In this document: piece by piece, positions 36,101 to 41,346 of the stretch
Position numbering within the stretch: the stretch's first letter is position 1
How the letters are laid out: each line of letters begins with the position of its first letter
Assembly (NCBI GenBank): GCA_965220985.1
Contig: OZ244854.1
Coordinates: forward strand, 2,914,001-2,978,000
Length of the DNA: 64,000 bases
Reading direction: 5' to 3'
From: JAPPHA01 sp965220985
Lineage (GTDB): Bacteria > Pseudomonadota > Alphaproteobacteria > Rhodobacterales > Rhodobacteraceae
Translations under genes and position numbers: made by a program
Notes under the pieces: generated by a model
What the model saw: only the letters and a program-made list of their open reading frames with translations
The model's database searches: none
What the model was told of the DNA's origin: nothing

Positions 36101-38750
36101 CACAGGGTTGGCAAACGACACGGCATATGGATTTCAGGTCAGGGCGGTCGTCGGCCATCTTGCCACTGCAGTTTCGCGTACTGTCACGGTGACACCGACG
36201 ACAGGTCCACCTGGCTTGGTGACCAACCTCGTCGCGACGGAGAGTGTCGGTGCAATAGGTTTGACGTGGGCAATTCCGACCAATACCGACGATATAGACA
36301 GTTTGCAGGTTCGCTGGAAAGTGAACTCGGCTCTGCCGTTTACCGACCATGACATTTGGTCAGACCTGCCGGCGGATGCGACCCGCACTCACTTGTCTGG
36401 CCTCACGGACGGCACCCGATATGCAATTGAAGTGCGTGCCAATAACAGCCAAGGAGTTGGCGATGCAGCCATGGTGACTGCAACGCCGCAAAGTCGTTTG
36501 CCAATGATGCCCACCGGTTTGACTGTAACCGCCGGTATCGGCGAAGCCACGCTCCAATGGGACGATCCGTTGGATGCAACCATTACGCGCTATGAATACC
36601 GTCATACTGCCGACTCCAGCTTCGGAGACGACGATGCCTGGGTTTCAATCCGTGAAAGCGATTCGACGACGGCCAGCCACACTGTGACGGATCTCAACAT
36701 CAGGACAACATGGCGTTTCCAGATCCGGGCCGTGAACGGGAGCGGTGACGGCACGGCATCGGCCGTAGCGACTGTGTCGCTGCGTGACCTCTCGCCGTCA
36801 TTCGGCGAATCAGTGATCGCTAGCCAGAACTATACGGAAAAGCGCGAAATTGTGCCGCTGACTTTGCCAGCGGCATCCGGTGGCGACGGAACGCTGAATT
36901 ACTCGTTGACGCCAGACTTGCCGGCGGGACTGGTGCTGGATCGGGCGACGCACACGGTGAATGGCGTTCCATTGGAGACAATGGAAGCCACAAAATTCGA
37001 CTGGGTCGCGACGGATGCCGATGGCGACGCAGCGCGGCTGTCATTCACGCTTTCAGTCCAAGCTAGCGCTGTGCCGTCGTTTGGTATCGCTGCGGTCGCA
37101 AACCAGATCTACACGCAGGGTGAGGCAATCACCGTGTTGACATTGCCGCAGGCAGAAGGAGGAGACGGCACAATTGACTATTCGCTGACTCCCGCATTGC
37201 CGGCAGGTTTGGCGCTCAACACGTTGAACCGAACTTTGACCGGAACGCCGACGGTAATGTTGGCCGCCACCACCTACACTTGGACAGCCACCGATGATGA
37301 TGGCGATTCTGCCGACTTGTCGTTCGTGATTGAGGTCAATCAGGGGATCAGCAATTTGGCGCAGCGTGAGGCATTCGGGAAAAGTCTGGCAGGGCTGGCA
37401 GCGGAGACATACGGCAGTGCCCGCGCAGTCATCGGGCAGCGGTTTGATGCTTCCCCTGGCGCTTCAAGGGTAGAGGTGGCCGGACGGCAGGTCGGTCTGG
37501 GACAGGCGGAAGCCGCGCCGACGAGTCTGGATTGGCACGATCATTGGGAGACTTTTGATCGAGAAGGTGCCGAGAGAGTGAGTTGGGACGATCTGGTGGG
37601 CGACAGCGCCTTCGAAATGGCTTTCGGCGGTGACAGTGTTGGTTCGGGCATGACCGCTTGGGGGCAAAGTGGACTCATGCGATTTCGGGCTGAGAAAGCT
37701 GGGATCGGCCATCAGAATCGCATGGAATCGGGCTGGTTTGGCATGGACGCAGACATGGGGTCGGGGTTGTTGATGGGATTCGCAATGTCGCGGAGCATGG
37801 GCGAGACGGAAGCGAGTGACGGATCAAGTTTTGCCACCTCCCTGAATGCTGCATGGCCGTATGCCAAGCTGAGATTCACGACCGGTGCGGAGCTTTGGAC
37901 GATCATGGGTGCAGGTCGCGGTTCGGTTACCTATCGTCCGACTGAAGGTGGTGCCGAGCGTGAGGCACTGGATTTGCGCCTCGCTGCGGCCGGTGGTCGC
38001 CACCCGTTGGCACGTTTGGGAGCGATCGACTTGGAGATTGCAGGGGAAGCCGGGTTCGTATCGTTGGAAACCACCGGTGAGCCATCTTCGGTGGTCGGAG
38101 GGCACGGAGTCGAGATCTGGCAATTGCAAGCGTCCATGGAAGCTGAACATGAAGGCTGGATCTGGAGTGAAAGCCGGTTGATACCGTACGGTTCTGTGGC
38201 GTTGCGCAGCGAAGGCGGCGACTGGGTGACAGGGTCTGGCATCGACATAGGCTTGGGCGCGCGGGTGTCGGTCCCGAGTTCACGCTTTGCTTTGGAATTG
38301 CAGGGGCACCATTTGGCAGTTCGCTCGGACGTCGAATACGGCGGTTCAAGTGCAACACTGACGGCAGGAATGGATCCCGAAAGCGACGGAACAGGTTTTT
38401 CGTGGGGCGTGACGATGGCTAGCGGCGATCGTGCAGCCTTCGAAACCAATGTGCTTGGCGACGATCTTGACTACCGTCCCGGAAGTGGCGGTGTCGGTCG
38501 AGATCAAACCGAGTTGAACCTCGAAGCCAGCTACAGCTATCGCCCGCGTGGTCTTGCTGGAATTGTGTCACCCCTCATGCGAGTCTCGCACGAAGAAAAT
38601 GATGACACGAAGCGTGAGTTTGAGGCAGGGGTTGCGTATCAGAGCGTCTCTGATAGCCGGATTGACTTGGAACTGATTGGCACTCACGAGGACCAATCCA
38701 ATTCTGCGGGTCGCAGCAGCTTCAGGCTTGATCTCCGTATCGACTTTTGA
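24180..38750 (+). CDS. giant modular surface protein: 31 FN3 domains, 3 LRR/Calx-beta blocks, 3 He_PIG-like domains, autotransporter-like beta-barrel
   Basis: A 4,856-residue exported protein. The signal peptide (1-44) has an extended N-region and ends SSAAHA. Order: FN3 1-4 (45-437); CX17C at Cys438/Cys456, then plant-type LRRs (to 673) and Calx-beta (to 800); FN3 5-7; CX17C at 1092/1110, LRR and Calx-beta (to 1454); FN3 8-13; CX17C at 2043/2061, six LRRs and Calx-beta (to 2357); FN3 14-27 (to 3731); a He_PIG/cadherin-like domain (3732-3820); FN3 28-31; two more He_PIG-like domains (4204-4388); linker and a C-terminal barrel (4389-4856) ending RLDLRIDF. The C-terminal Phe and WGQSGLMRF/GWFGMDADMGSG motifs suggest an outer-membrane autotransporter-type anchor, so the repeats would be displayed at the surface. 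The ATG at 24180 follows GGAAGGGACTGAA; the frame opens at a TTG at 24147. Role is inferred as adhesion or host/cell contact. No enzymatic domain is seen. Confidence 0.9.
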   Translation: MSTDVVNTSLGFLTTRFGFRSWLYVGMTCIAVSVFLGLSSAAHAIPSQPANFTSSPGFGRVVLSWSDPSNASVTRYQLRWKAGSGFGAGDDGLWADIEGSGASTTGHVVTGLANGTRYAFELRAVGGNDLGDAASVSTATLALPARPTGLVASSAAYGQVGLSWSDPSDGSITKYQLRWKAGSSFAAGDDLWTNIVGSGSGTTVHAVLGLAHGTQYVFQLRAVNGGGAGAASDEVVASTLALPSRPAELTAVGGAGQVTLSWSDPSDDSIAKYRLRWKAGSSFAAGDDLWTDIAGSGSGTTGHTVTGLTSGTEHVFQVRAVNGGGAGPGSDLALATTSGGPARPGGLVAVAGQTDVELTWDNPSDSSITKYELRWKAGSSFAAGDDLWTDIAGSGSGTTGHTVSGLSDGVEYVFQVRATGSSGIGRASDEVTAVPSVCADSVAVAGFTSRNIVHDCRILLGLKDELRGSKSLNWSPSVSMTSWKGLWTVFPYGLYGLELENAGLTGSVPGELSKLSTSILLDLSGNQLTGSIPPELSRFSDLGTLDLSGNRLSGSIPPELSRISELDTLDLSDNDLTGSIPPELSRLSELDTLNLSGNRLTGSIPPELGRLSKLTFLRLYDNDLTGSIPSELGQLSKLLRFELHDNDLTGRIPPELAGLGAVRWLGLHGNRLSGTVTLSLSPDRVSENGGAQTVSVTAALDRGAAWYHGFDGRPLSMTLDVGASGDSAVSGTDYGAVADLPLSIPTSSGAVSGSFAITPTDNATAAGAKTVTVGSGAVTGGPRIQLSVESVSLAIGDDESVPAAPSGLAATPGAGRVVLSWSDPSDVSITKYQLRWKAGTGFTTADAWTDIAGSGSGTTGHTVSGLANGTQHVFELRAVSGNDVSVAARVSATTLGQPSMPTGLSATAGAGQIALSWSDPSDSSIAKYQLRWKAGTGFTTADAWTDIAGSGSGTTGHTVTGLTSGTEHVFQLRAVNGYGASAATDALTATTLGGPSRPVDFAAAAGAGNVVLTWSDPSDDSITKYQLRWKAGSSFAAGDDLWTDIAGSGSGTTGHTVSGLSDGVEYVFQVRATGSSGIGQASDEVTAVPSICIGSVAVAGFTSRNIVRDCSTLLGLKDELRGSKSLNWSPSVSMTSWKGLWTIFPYGLYGLELENAGLTGSVPGELSKLSTSILLDLSGNQLTGSIPPELSRFSDLGTLDLSGNRLSGSIPPELSRISELDTLDLSDNDLTGSIPPELSRLSELDTLNLSGNRLTGSIPPELGRLSKLTFLRLYDNDLTGSIPSELGQLSKLLRFELHDNDLTGRIPPELAGLGAVRWLGLHGNRLSGTVTLSLSPDRVSENGGAQTVSVTAALDRGAAWYHGFDGRPLSMTLDVGASGDSAVSGTDYGAVADLPLSIPTSSGAVSGSFAITPTDNATTAGAKTVTVGSGAVTGGPRIQLSVESVSLAIGDDESVPAAPSGLAATPGAGRVVLSWSDPSDVSITKYQLRWKAGSSFAAGDDLWSDIAGSGSGTTGHTVSGLANGTQYVFELRAVSGNDPSDAARVSATTPEGPLRPTGLAATAGAGQIALSWSDPSDGTITKYQLRWKAGSSFAAGDGDLWADIAGSGSGTTGHAVTGLSNDTQYVFELRAVSGKDVGDAASVSATTLEGPSKPSGLAATAGAGQVVLSWSDPSDDSITKYQLRWKAGWSFAAGDDVLWTDIAGSGSGTTDHTVTGLSNGTRYVFQLRAMDANGAGAATDKVTATTLEGPSKPSGLAATAGAGQVVLSWSDPSDDSITKYQLRWKAGSSFAADDDLWSDIAGSGSGTTSHAVTGLSNGTQHVFQLRAVNANGTGAATDEVIATTLGPPSKPTGLAATAGAGQIRLVWSDPSDDSITKYQLRWKAGSSFAADDDLWADIAGSGSGTTSHSVSGLSNGAEHVFQLRAVNGRGTSVATDAILATTLGGPSRPVDLVAAAGVGKVVLTWSDPSDDSITKYQLRWKAGSSFAADDDLWTDIAGSGSGTTSHSVSGLSNGTEHAFQLRAVSAGGLGQVSDVVTAIPSTCAGSAAVSRYSGPGIVDDCRVLLGMKDELRGSKSLNWSPSVAMKSWNGLLISRARVVELNLEDSGLTGRLPAELGQLPELQRLILGSNQLTGSIPSELGRLWKLERLDLERNRLTGSIPAELGRLSRLKRLELDNNQLTGSIPAELGRLSELERLKLGDNRLTGNIPAELAQLRKVNRYHLHLSDNNLRGAVTLALSPRVVDEDGGAQTVTVSATLDAGLAWARRTTEQDTPVTVTIGAPGDSAVSGTDYATVAALSLSIPAASGTGSGSFAITPTDNATTASAKSITVDARGRSTFWIPLSAESVILVIGDDESIPVAPTNFRATPDNGQASLAWELPTNAGALDRVQLRWKATSDLPFVASDGWIDLASTAADHLVTGLSNGTNYTFELRVGNALGDSEAIAVTATPTAAPSKPTGFTASMGDGQVSLNWSDPSDSSITKYQLRHKAGSSFAEGDDDLWADIAGSGSGTTGHTVTGLANGTEHVFELRAVNANGTGRVSDALTATPILPIPGALTSLSAVASDRDVLLAWELPTNASVLDKVQLRWTRASALPFDATDGWIDLAATAVTHRVTGLSGGIRYVFELRASNASGDGPAVTVTTSTDTWPPKPSGFMVRAGDGRVTLSWDDPSNSDIGRYRLRYKAGSSFAADDNLWAYIPDSGSGTTGHTVSGLTNGVEYVFQILPVGFRQINGYLTIYFGEASTPLTAVPSATPVKPTGFKARVGDGQVTLSWDAPLNDSITKYQLRRKAGSSFSAGDDDLWADIAGSGPDTTGHTVSGLTNGSEHVFQIRAVSAKGTGAVSASATATPLAAPSKPTGLTVAVGDGQAVLSWTDPSDDSITKYQLRHKAGSSFAAGDDDLWADIAGSGSGTVRHAFSGLTNGTEHVFQLRAANVSGAGAVSDEVTATPLAVPSRPTNLTAMASYGQVSLSWTLPSDSGVLDRVQLRWKATSDLPFVGSDSWTGLGATAVTHLVSGLTSGTEYTFELRAGSASGDGEAATVTATPTLVPSKPGGFVATAGDGRVSLSWSDPANASITKYQLRRKAGSSFVADDDGLWADIAGSGSGTTGHVVSGLANGTGYVFELRAVNASGAGAVSDSATATPELAVPEAPTALSGIGSDGEMLLSWALPTNASMLDKMQLRWKATSELPFGADDSWTDLPATAVTYRVSGLTDGVSHTFELRGSNASGDGASASLTTPVPLKPAGIVARVGDGQVALSWSDPTDDSITKYQLRWKAGASFAPDDDLWADIPGSGAGTVRHAFSGLSNGTTHVFQLRAVNAFGAGAASDEVTATPLTVPEGPTGLMAVAGYREMSLSWDSPVSASMVDKVQLRWKATSDLPFVVSDDWTDLGAATVAHRVSGLVGGREYAFELRFGNVSGEGDPASVKAVPLAVPVAPSGLVATPGFGRVVLSWSDPSNASVTRYQLRWKAGSGFGAGDDGLWADIEGSGASTTGHVVTGLANGTRYAFELRAVNHNGIGRNSDTVTATPMLPRPSAPTGLAATGEDGQVALSWNNPNDSSITAYQIRQKKGASFSDADTWSNIAGSNADTTSHVVTGIENGVRYAFQIRSANASGESSPSETVTATPGFRPGRPTGIRTLVGNAEVRLTWEDPSDISIRKYELRHTSNETFGPGDTWTTIHGSDATTTSHVVAGLLNGVMRRFEIRAENSVGPGPASEEVFATPEDLVPSFGKRTKDYMMFFQNRASTSNLPHASGGDGRLTYSITPDLPQGLTFDTDSHQVVGAPTGAQDWTAYTLTATDADGDSATLTVNIMSINNGPPAPFNFTATPGDGEITLSWEHLEDDSLFGYLLVYAKGSSAKQGQEGYAYIDVVKSHTVTGLDNGDQYAFRLLQRLPIGFGPELSETITATPNREPDELEGFSATAGDGRVELSWAAKGDVTRWDYRIQSNGAFGPWRSIPGDGHSTAYMVTGLANDTAYGFQVRAVVGHLATAVSRTVTVTPTTGPPGLVTNLVATESVGAIGLTWAIPTNTDDIDSLQVRWKVNSALPFTDHDIWSDLPADATRTHLSGLTDGTRYAIEVRANNSQGVGDAAMVTATPQSRLPMMPTGLTVTAGIGEATLQWDDPLDATITRYEYRHTADSSFGDDDAWVSIRESDSTTASHTVTDLNIRTTWRFQIRAVNGSGDGTASAVATVSLRDLSPSFGESVIASQNYTEKREIVPLTLPAASGGDGTLNYSLTPDLPAGLVLDRATHTVNGVPLETMEATKFDWVATDADGDAARLSFTLSVQASAVPSFGIAAVANQIYTQGEAITVLTLPQAEGGDGTIDYSLTPALPAGLALNTLNRTLTGTPTVMLAATTYTWTATDDDGDSADLSFVIEVNQGISNLAQREAFGKSLAGLAAETYGSARAVIGQRFDASPGASRVEVAGRQVGLGQAEAAPTSLDWHDHWETFDREGAERVSWDDLVGDSAFEMAFGGDSVGSGMTAWGQSGLMRFRAEKAGIGHQNRMESGWFGMDADMGSGLLMGFAMSRSMGETEASDGSSFATSLNAAWPYAKLRFTTGAELWTIMGAGRGSVTYRPTEGGAEREALDLRLAAAGGRHPLARLGAIDLEIAGEAGFVSLETTGEPSSVVGGHGVEIWQLQASMEAEHEGWIWSESRLIPYGSVALRSEGGDWVTGSGIDIGLGARVSVPSSRFALELQGHHLAVRSDVEYGGSSATLTAGMDPESDGTGFSWGVTMASGDRAAFETNVLGDDLDYRPGSGGVGRDQTELNLEASYSYRPRGLAGIVSPLMRVSHEENDDTKREFEAGVAYQSVSDSRIDLELIGTHEDQSNSAGRSSFRLDLRIDF
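24312..25487 (+). repeat. FN3 array 1 (domains 1-4) of the giant protein
   Basis: Four fibronectin type III domains of about 98 codons each. Each has the pattern GxVxLSWSDPSDxSITKYQLRW, a KAGSSFAAGDDLW strand, the GSGSGTTxHxVTGL turn and YVFQLRAV. Codon-level identity between neighbours is high, showing recent expansion from a common unit of about 291-294 bp. Confidence 0.85.
24345..24550 (+). repeat. 206-bp exact direct repeat, copy 1
   Basis: This stretch of FN3 domain 1 is base-for-base identical to 34521-34726 in FN3 domain 25, at a distance of 10,176 bp (3,392 codons, in frame). Flanking bases differ on both sides. Such perfect identity between otherwise diverged domains points to recent gene conversion or recombination. 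Confidence 0.9.
25280..26695 (+). repeat. tandem duplication, copy 1 (near-identical core)
   Basis: This core of FN3 4, LRR block 1, Calx-beta 1 and the start of FN3 5 recurs 1,962 bp downstream (654 codons) with only scattered substitutions. Examples are a Val/Ile codon change in TVFPYG/TIFPYG and the ACAGCCGCA/ACAACTGCG difference in the Calx-beta domain. The boundaries are approximate because the surrounding FN3 domains are themselves similar. Confidence 0.85.
25491..26580 (+). repeat. LRR block 1 with CX17C cap and Calx-beta domain
   Basis: The block starts with Cys438, a 17-residue spacer and Cys456. It continues with LLGLKDELRGSKSLNW and SMTSWKGL, which resembles the LRRNT_2 cap of plant receptor kinases. 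About eight 24-residue repeats of the plant-type form L-x-x-L-x-L-S-x-N-x-L-T-G-S-I-P-x-E-L follow (to about 26190). A Calx-beta domain (SLSPDRVSENGG ... ITPTDNAT ... IGDDES) ends the block. Confidence 0.85.
26581..27449 (+). repeat. FN3 array 2 (domains 5-7)
   Basis: Three FN3 domains. Domains 5 and 6 carry a variant strand, KAGTGFTTADAWTDIAGSGS, in place of the common KAGSSFAAGDDLW form. Domain 7 is nearly the same as domain 4, as expected for a tandem duplication with a 1,962-bp unit. Confidence 0.8.
27242..28657 (+). repeat. tandem duplication, copy 2
   Basis: This is the second copy of the 25280-26695 segment, offset by exactly 1,962 bp. Checked anchors are the first Cys codon (25491 and 27453), the GACTGAAG stretch (25561 and 27523) and the Calx-beta/FN3 junction (26580 and 28542). 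Identity falls off after about 28657, where the FN3 strand reverts to the KAGSSFAAGDDLW type. Confidence 0.85.
27453..28541 (+). repeat. LRR block 2 with CX17C cap and Calx-beta domain
   Basis: This block is near-identical to block 1 apart from a few changes in the cap region (SICIGS for SVCADS, VRDCSTLLG for VHDCRILLG). The CX17C spacing and all LRR repeats are kept. The conservation suggests either very recent duplication or continuing homogenisation. Confidence 0.85.
28542..30302 (+). repeat. FN3 array 3 (domains 8-13)
   Basis: Six FN3 domains in tandem, all of the SITKYQLRWKAGSSFAA type. Domains 10 and 11 share long identical stretches such as SGLAATAGAGQVVLSWSDP. Domain 10 has one extra residue in its middle strand (GDDVLW). 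Confidence 0.82.
30306..31250 (+). repeat. LRR block 3 with CX17C cap and Calx-beta domain (diverged)
   Basis: A shorter block with about six LRRs of the same plant-type consensus (LTGSIPAELGRLSxL). Its cap keeps CX17C (Cys2043, Cys2061), LLGMKDELRGSKSLNW and a Trp in MKSWNGL. The Calx-beta domain (SPRVVDEDGG ... IGDDES) follows. It differs clearly from blocks 1 and 2, so it is an older copy. Confidence 0.83.
31251..35372 (+). repeat. FN3 array 4 (domains 14-27), two FN3 subtypes interspersed
   Basis: Fourteen FN3 domains of two kinds. Type A has SITKYQLR(H/W)KAGSSF. Type B has LPTNASxLDKVQLRWKATSxLPF followed by a TDL(G/P)ATAVTHRVSGL turn (domains 14, 16, 20, 22, 24). From 15 to 25 the types partly alternate. 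Domains 26 and 27 are more diverged and their DNA is visibly AT-richer. Confidence 0.82.
34521..34726 (+). repeat. 206-bp exact direct repeat, copy 2
   Basis: This is identical to 24345-24550. It lies in FN3 domain 25 between type-B domain 24 and the AT-richer domain 26. Downstream the copies diverge at once (GCGCGC then C or G). Confidence 0.9.
35373..37343 (+). repeat. He_PIG/cadherin-like domains and FN3 28-31
   Basis: Three domains (35373-35637, about 36790-37065, 37071-37343) share an opening VPSFG or SPSFG, a GGDG-(R/T)-LxYSLTPDLPxGL core and a closing TDADGD-(S/A)-A-xL segment. These are features of putative-Ig/He_PIG domains. Four diverged FN3 domains lie between the first and second. 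The pattern is common in bacterial adhesins. Confidence 0.8.
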
Positions 38751-38867
38751 CCTTTGGACAAGGAGCAACCCGCGCGATCTGACCCCCGATCTTCGAACAG
38801 GCATCGAGGAGTTGCGCCATGCGATTTCTCCAGGTGAACGTGTCCACGTCTGATGAACATGTCCAAT

Positions 38868-39089
38868 TCAATCGGGAGGATGTTCCGAAAGTCTGTGGGC
38901 GAGTTTGGCAACGGCGGGCTGTTTGACCTGCAATGCCTTGCCGACGGCCTTTTGAGTCATCGCTTGCGCTTGCCGCAATTCAAGAAGGGGCATGGCCGAG
39001 CGCAACTCGGCCTTGCGAGCCTCGACACGCGCTCGTTGCTTGGGCGTGAAGCTCTTGGTCAGATCGGCAAAGGCGATTCTTCCGCTCAT
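38868..39089 (-). pseudogene. truncated XRE-type antitoxin remnant
   Basis: A 73-codon frame whose N-terminal 60 residues match HigA/XRE antitoxins: KQRARVEARKAELRSAMPLL then LRQAQAMTQKAVGKALQVKQ, the helix-turn-helix, and AVAKL. In intact relatives about 40 more residues follow (a LxxYIxAMGGxLxIVAxFP segment). Here the frame ends in HRLSEHPPD; a weakly similar stretch appears in another frame just beyond. It is probably inactivated, with its 3' end just after the giant gene's stop. It overlaps the upstream toxin frame by four bases. Confidence 0.55.
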
Positions 39090-39406
39090 CGGATCAATCC
39101 TTCGTCACAGAGTTTCTGCATATGACAGTCTTGGAACCTGTCAGCGACGCGCACGAAACGTTTGTCGACGCGAACTTCGCCCGTACTGTCGCAATCGAAC
39201 GGCAGAACGGAAGGGTGCATGATTGCTTTCTTTGAACGGCATCTGCTCAGCCGGATCCGAGACAACAAAAGCGTTCCTCCCTTCCAAATGGCTTGGGTGA
39301 GATTCAAGGAATCAAGCAACGGCTTTGCAGTATTGCATTCTCGGTAACGCTGCATGCATGGATAAACCATCGCCGAACATTTCGCTTGGGGAAGGAAGAT
39401 CGTCAT
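39086..39406 (-). pseudogene. degenerate Gp49/HigB-like toxin remnant
   Basis: The last ~35 residues (STGEVRVDKRFVRVAD then CDEGLIR) match the C-terminal end of phage Gp49-like toxins, which usually ends DKTGxxRxYExFxPxADxLYDEHLxELxxEGLI. The N-terminal half has no recognisable toxin sequence and the catalytic region is absent. The frame overlaps the antitoxin by four bases (toxin first), the usual HigBA order. It is most likely a decayed toxin-antitoxin module. Confidence 0.45.
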
Positions 39407-39496
39407 CGATGCAATAATGAAACAGTGGTCGCGGTTGAGAGTGATGCGAGCAGCAGCACCAGTGTCTTGATCAGGTCCACCGTAACCGCCAGCACC

Positions 39497-40258
39497 TCAA
39501 CAACGGGCGCGTATGACCGACAGCATTCTGCCGTAGTCTGATTGCTCCTCATGGACCGTTCGCCGATACGAAAAAAAACGCTCCGAATCCGCGTACGTGC
39601 AGTGTCCCGTCCACGAAACTTGGCTCAATCCGGCGTTCTTCAGGCGATCGATGCAATAGTCGGGAAGGTTGAATTGAAAACGGTCTGACCTGCCGCGCTT
39701 GAAATACCGCGTGTTGTCGGCGGCTTCGGCGAGAAAGGCTTCCTGGAATTCCGGGCCGACTTCGTACGCGTTCTCGCTGATGCAAGGTCCGATGACAGCG
39801 GAAATCGTCTCGGGTCCACCGACGAACCTGGCCATCATGTGGACTGTCGCTTCGATCACGCCACCGAGGGCGCCTTTCCAGCCTGCGTGGGCGGCGCCGA
39901 CAACACTGCCGTCGTCGCTCGAAAAGAGAATCGGTGCGCAGTCGGCTGTCAAGATGGCAAGGCCTATGCCAGGAGTTCGGCAGACCATGGCGTCGGCCAT
40001 GATCGAGGCGTCAGGCACCTGCGTGATTTCGACGGAATCTGCCGAATGGTGCTGATGCAACGAGACCAGCCTGCCAGGCTCGATGGACAGAGCAGCCGCA
40101 ACGCGACCGCGGTTGGCGGCGACCGCATCGGGGTCGTCACTCGACCCTTGGCCGCAATTCAGGCTCGTGTAAATTCCCCTCGATGTTCCGCCCCTGCGGG
40201 TGAAGAATCCGTGCAAAGAGGGATCGAGCAAGTCAGACTTGATTGCATCAATTGCCAT
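39497..40258 (-). CDS. pgeF: PgeF/YfiH-family protein (laccase-domain, purine nucleoside phosphorylase-like)
   Basis: A 253-residue multicopper-type cytoplasmic protein of the YfiH/RlmN-independent PgeF family, now regarded as acting in peptidoglycan editing and purine nucleoside metabolism. It carries family motifs GGTSRGIYTSLNCGQGSSDD, ADCAPILFSSDDG and HAGWKGALGGV, whose Cys and His form the metal site, and IGPCISENAYEVG. It begins 8 bp after the midA stop. The order lgt-midA-pgeF on one strand is a conserved alphaproteobacterial operon. Confidence 0.93.
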   Translation of the reverse strand: MAIDAIKSDLLDPSLHGFFTRRGGTSRGIYTSLNCGQGSSDDPDAVAANRGRVAAALSIEPGRLVSLHQHHSADSVEITQVPDASIMADAMVCRTPGIGLAILTADCAPILFSSDDGSVVGAAHAGWKGALGGVIEATVHMMARFVGGPETISAVIGPCISENAYEVGPEFQEAFLAEAADNTRYFKRGRSDRFQFNLPDYCIDRLKNAGLSQVSWTGHCTYADSERFFSYRRTVHEEQSDYGRMLSVIRARC

Positions 40259-40266
40259 GGCCAGCC

Positions 40267-41346
40267 TCAGTCAAATCCGGGAGCGAAGGCCGCGCCATTC
40301 GGAACGATGCAAATTGCCTTGAAAAGCTCTCCCATTTCGCTCGGACAGGTCAATCTCCGACCGGCGGCTAGATGGGACTGCAGGCGTTCGCCGCTCAGTC
40401 TCTTCGCCAGAACTTCCATTCTTTCGACAATTCCGAGGCGCTTGAGAAGTTCGCCCTGCTCGATCATCTTCGACACGCGGGCGTGGGTACCCGCCGCCTT
40501 CGCGATTGCACGAAAGTCCACGTGGGCTGTCAGATCAGCGTCACCGGGATGGGCAAGCACATGACATTTTTCGTGCCGTCGCACGGCCTGTACCGTGAAG
40601 CCATCACTTCCCCAGTCCCCGTAGTCGATGACAATGGCACATCCCCCGTGACTTCCGATGTGTCGCCCAATCCTTGCCGCAAGCTCGCGTGCTTGCCGAG
40701 AGACCTCGCAAAACCCGCCTCCCAAATGATCTTCGGAATCGACAATGCAGTCGGGCACAGTGGCGTCGCTGGCAAGGGGAGTGTCCGTGAACACGAGGCG
40801 ACCGAGACGTTCCATGACTTTTGTTTCCCTCCATCCGCCAGCCGACCTGCGAAAGACCCTAACCGGAAGGCAGTCGAAAAACTCGTTCGCAACCAGGTAC
40901 ATCGGGATCCTGGGCAAGGAGTCGATTTCGTCGATCCATTGGGGTTCGTATGCGGAAAGCGCCTGCGACTGGCGCAGTCGGAAATCCGCGTTGCTTTCGA
41001 CGAGAAAGAGGTTTCCACGGAAGGCATCATGGAACCCATCGACCAGTCGGGCCGCGCGCAGCATGTCGGCTAGAAGAGTTCCCGTCCCGGGTCCGAGTTC
41101 GACCAGACCGATCGGGTGAGGTCGACCGTGCATGACCCAGGATTGCGCGAGCGTCAGCCCGAGGAGTTCCCCGAAGACCTGGCTTACCTCTGGACTGGTC
41201 ACGAAGTCGCCACTCGTCCCGATCCGCACCCCTGAGCGATAGTACCCGAATTCGGGATCATGCAATGCCGCTTGCATGTACTCCTCGACGGTCACGGGAC
41301 CGTGCTGTCGGATTCTCTCGACCAGCCGCTTGCCGAGACTACCCAT
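40267..41346 (-). CDS. class I SAM-dependent methyltransferase, MidA/NDUFAF7 family
   Basis: A 359-residue member of the COG1565/DUF185 family, the bacterial relatives of human NDUFAF7, which methylates an Arg of a complex I subunit. The N-terminal part has VTVEEYMQAALHDPEFGYY and TSPEVSQVFGELLG. The SAM site is ELGPGTGTLLADMLR near residue 85. The C-terminal segment includes IDYGDWG. The start at 41346 (MGSLGKRL) overlaps the lgt stop by eight bases, matching translational coupling. The alternative start at 41367 would add seven residues. Confidence 0.92.
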   Translation of the reverse strand: MGSLGKRLVERIRQHGPVTVEEYMQAALHDPEFGYYRSGVRIGTSGDFVTSPEVSQVFGELLGLTLAQSWVMHGRPHPIGLVELGPGTGTLLADMLRAARLVDGFHDAFRGNLFLVESNADFRLRQSQALSAYEPQWIDEIDSLPRIPMYLVANEFFDCLPVRVFRRSAGGWRETKVMERLGRLVFTDTPLASDATVPDCIVDSEDHLGGGFCEVSRQARELAARIGRHIGSHGGCAIVIDYGDWGSDGFTVQAVRRHEKCHVLAHPGDADLTAHVDFRAIAKAAGTHARVSKMIEQGELLKRLGIVERMEVLAKRLSGERLQSHLAAGRRLTCPSEMGELFKAICIVPNGAAFAPGFD

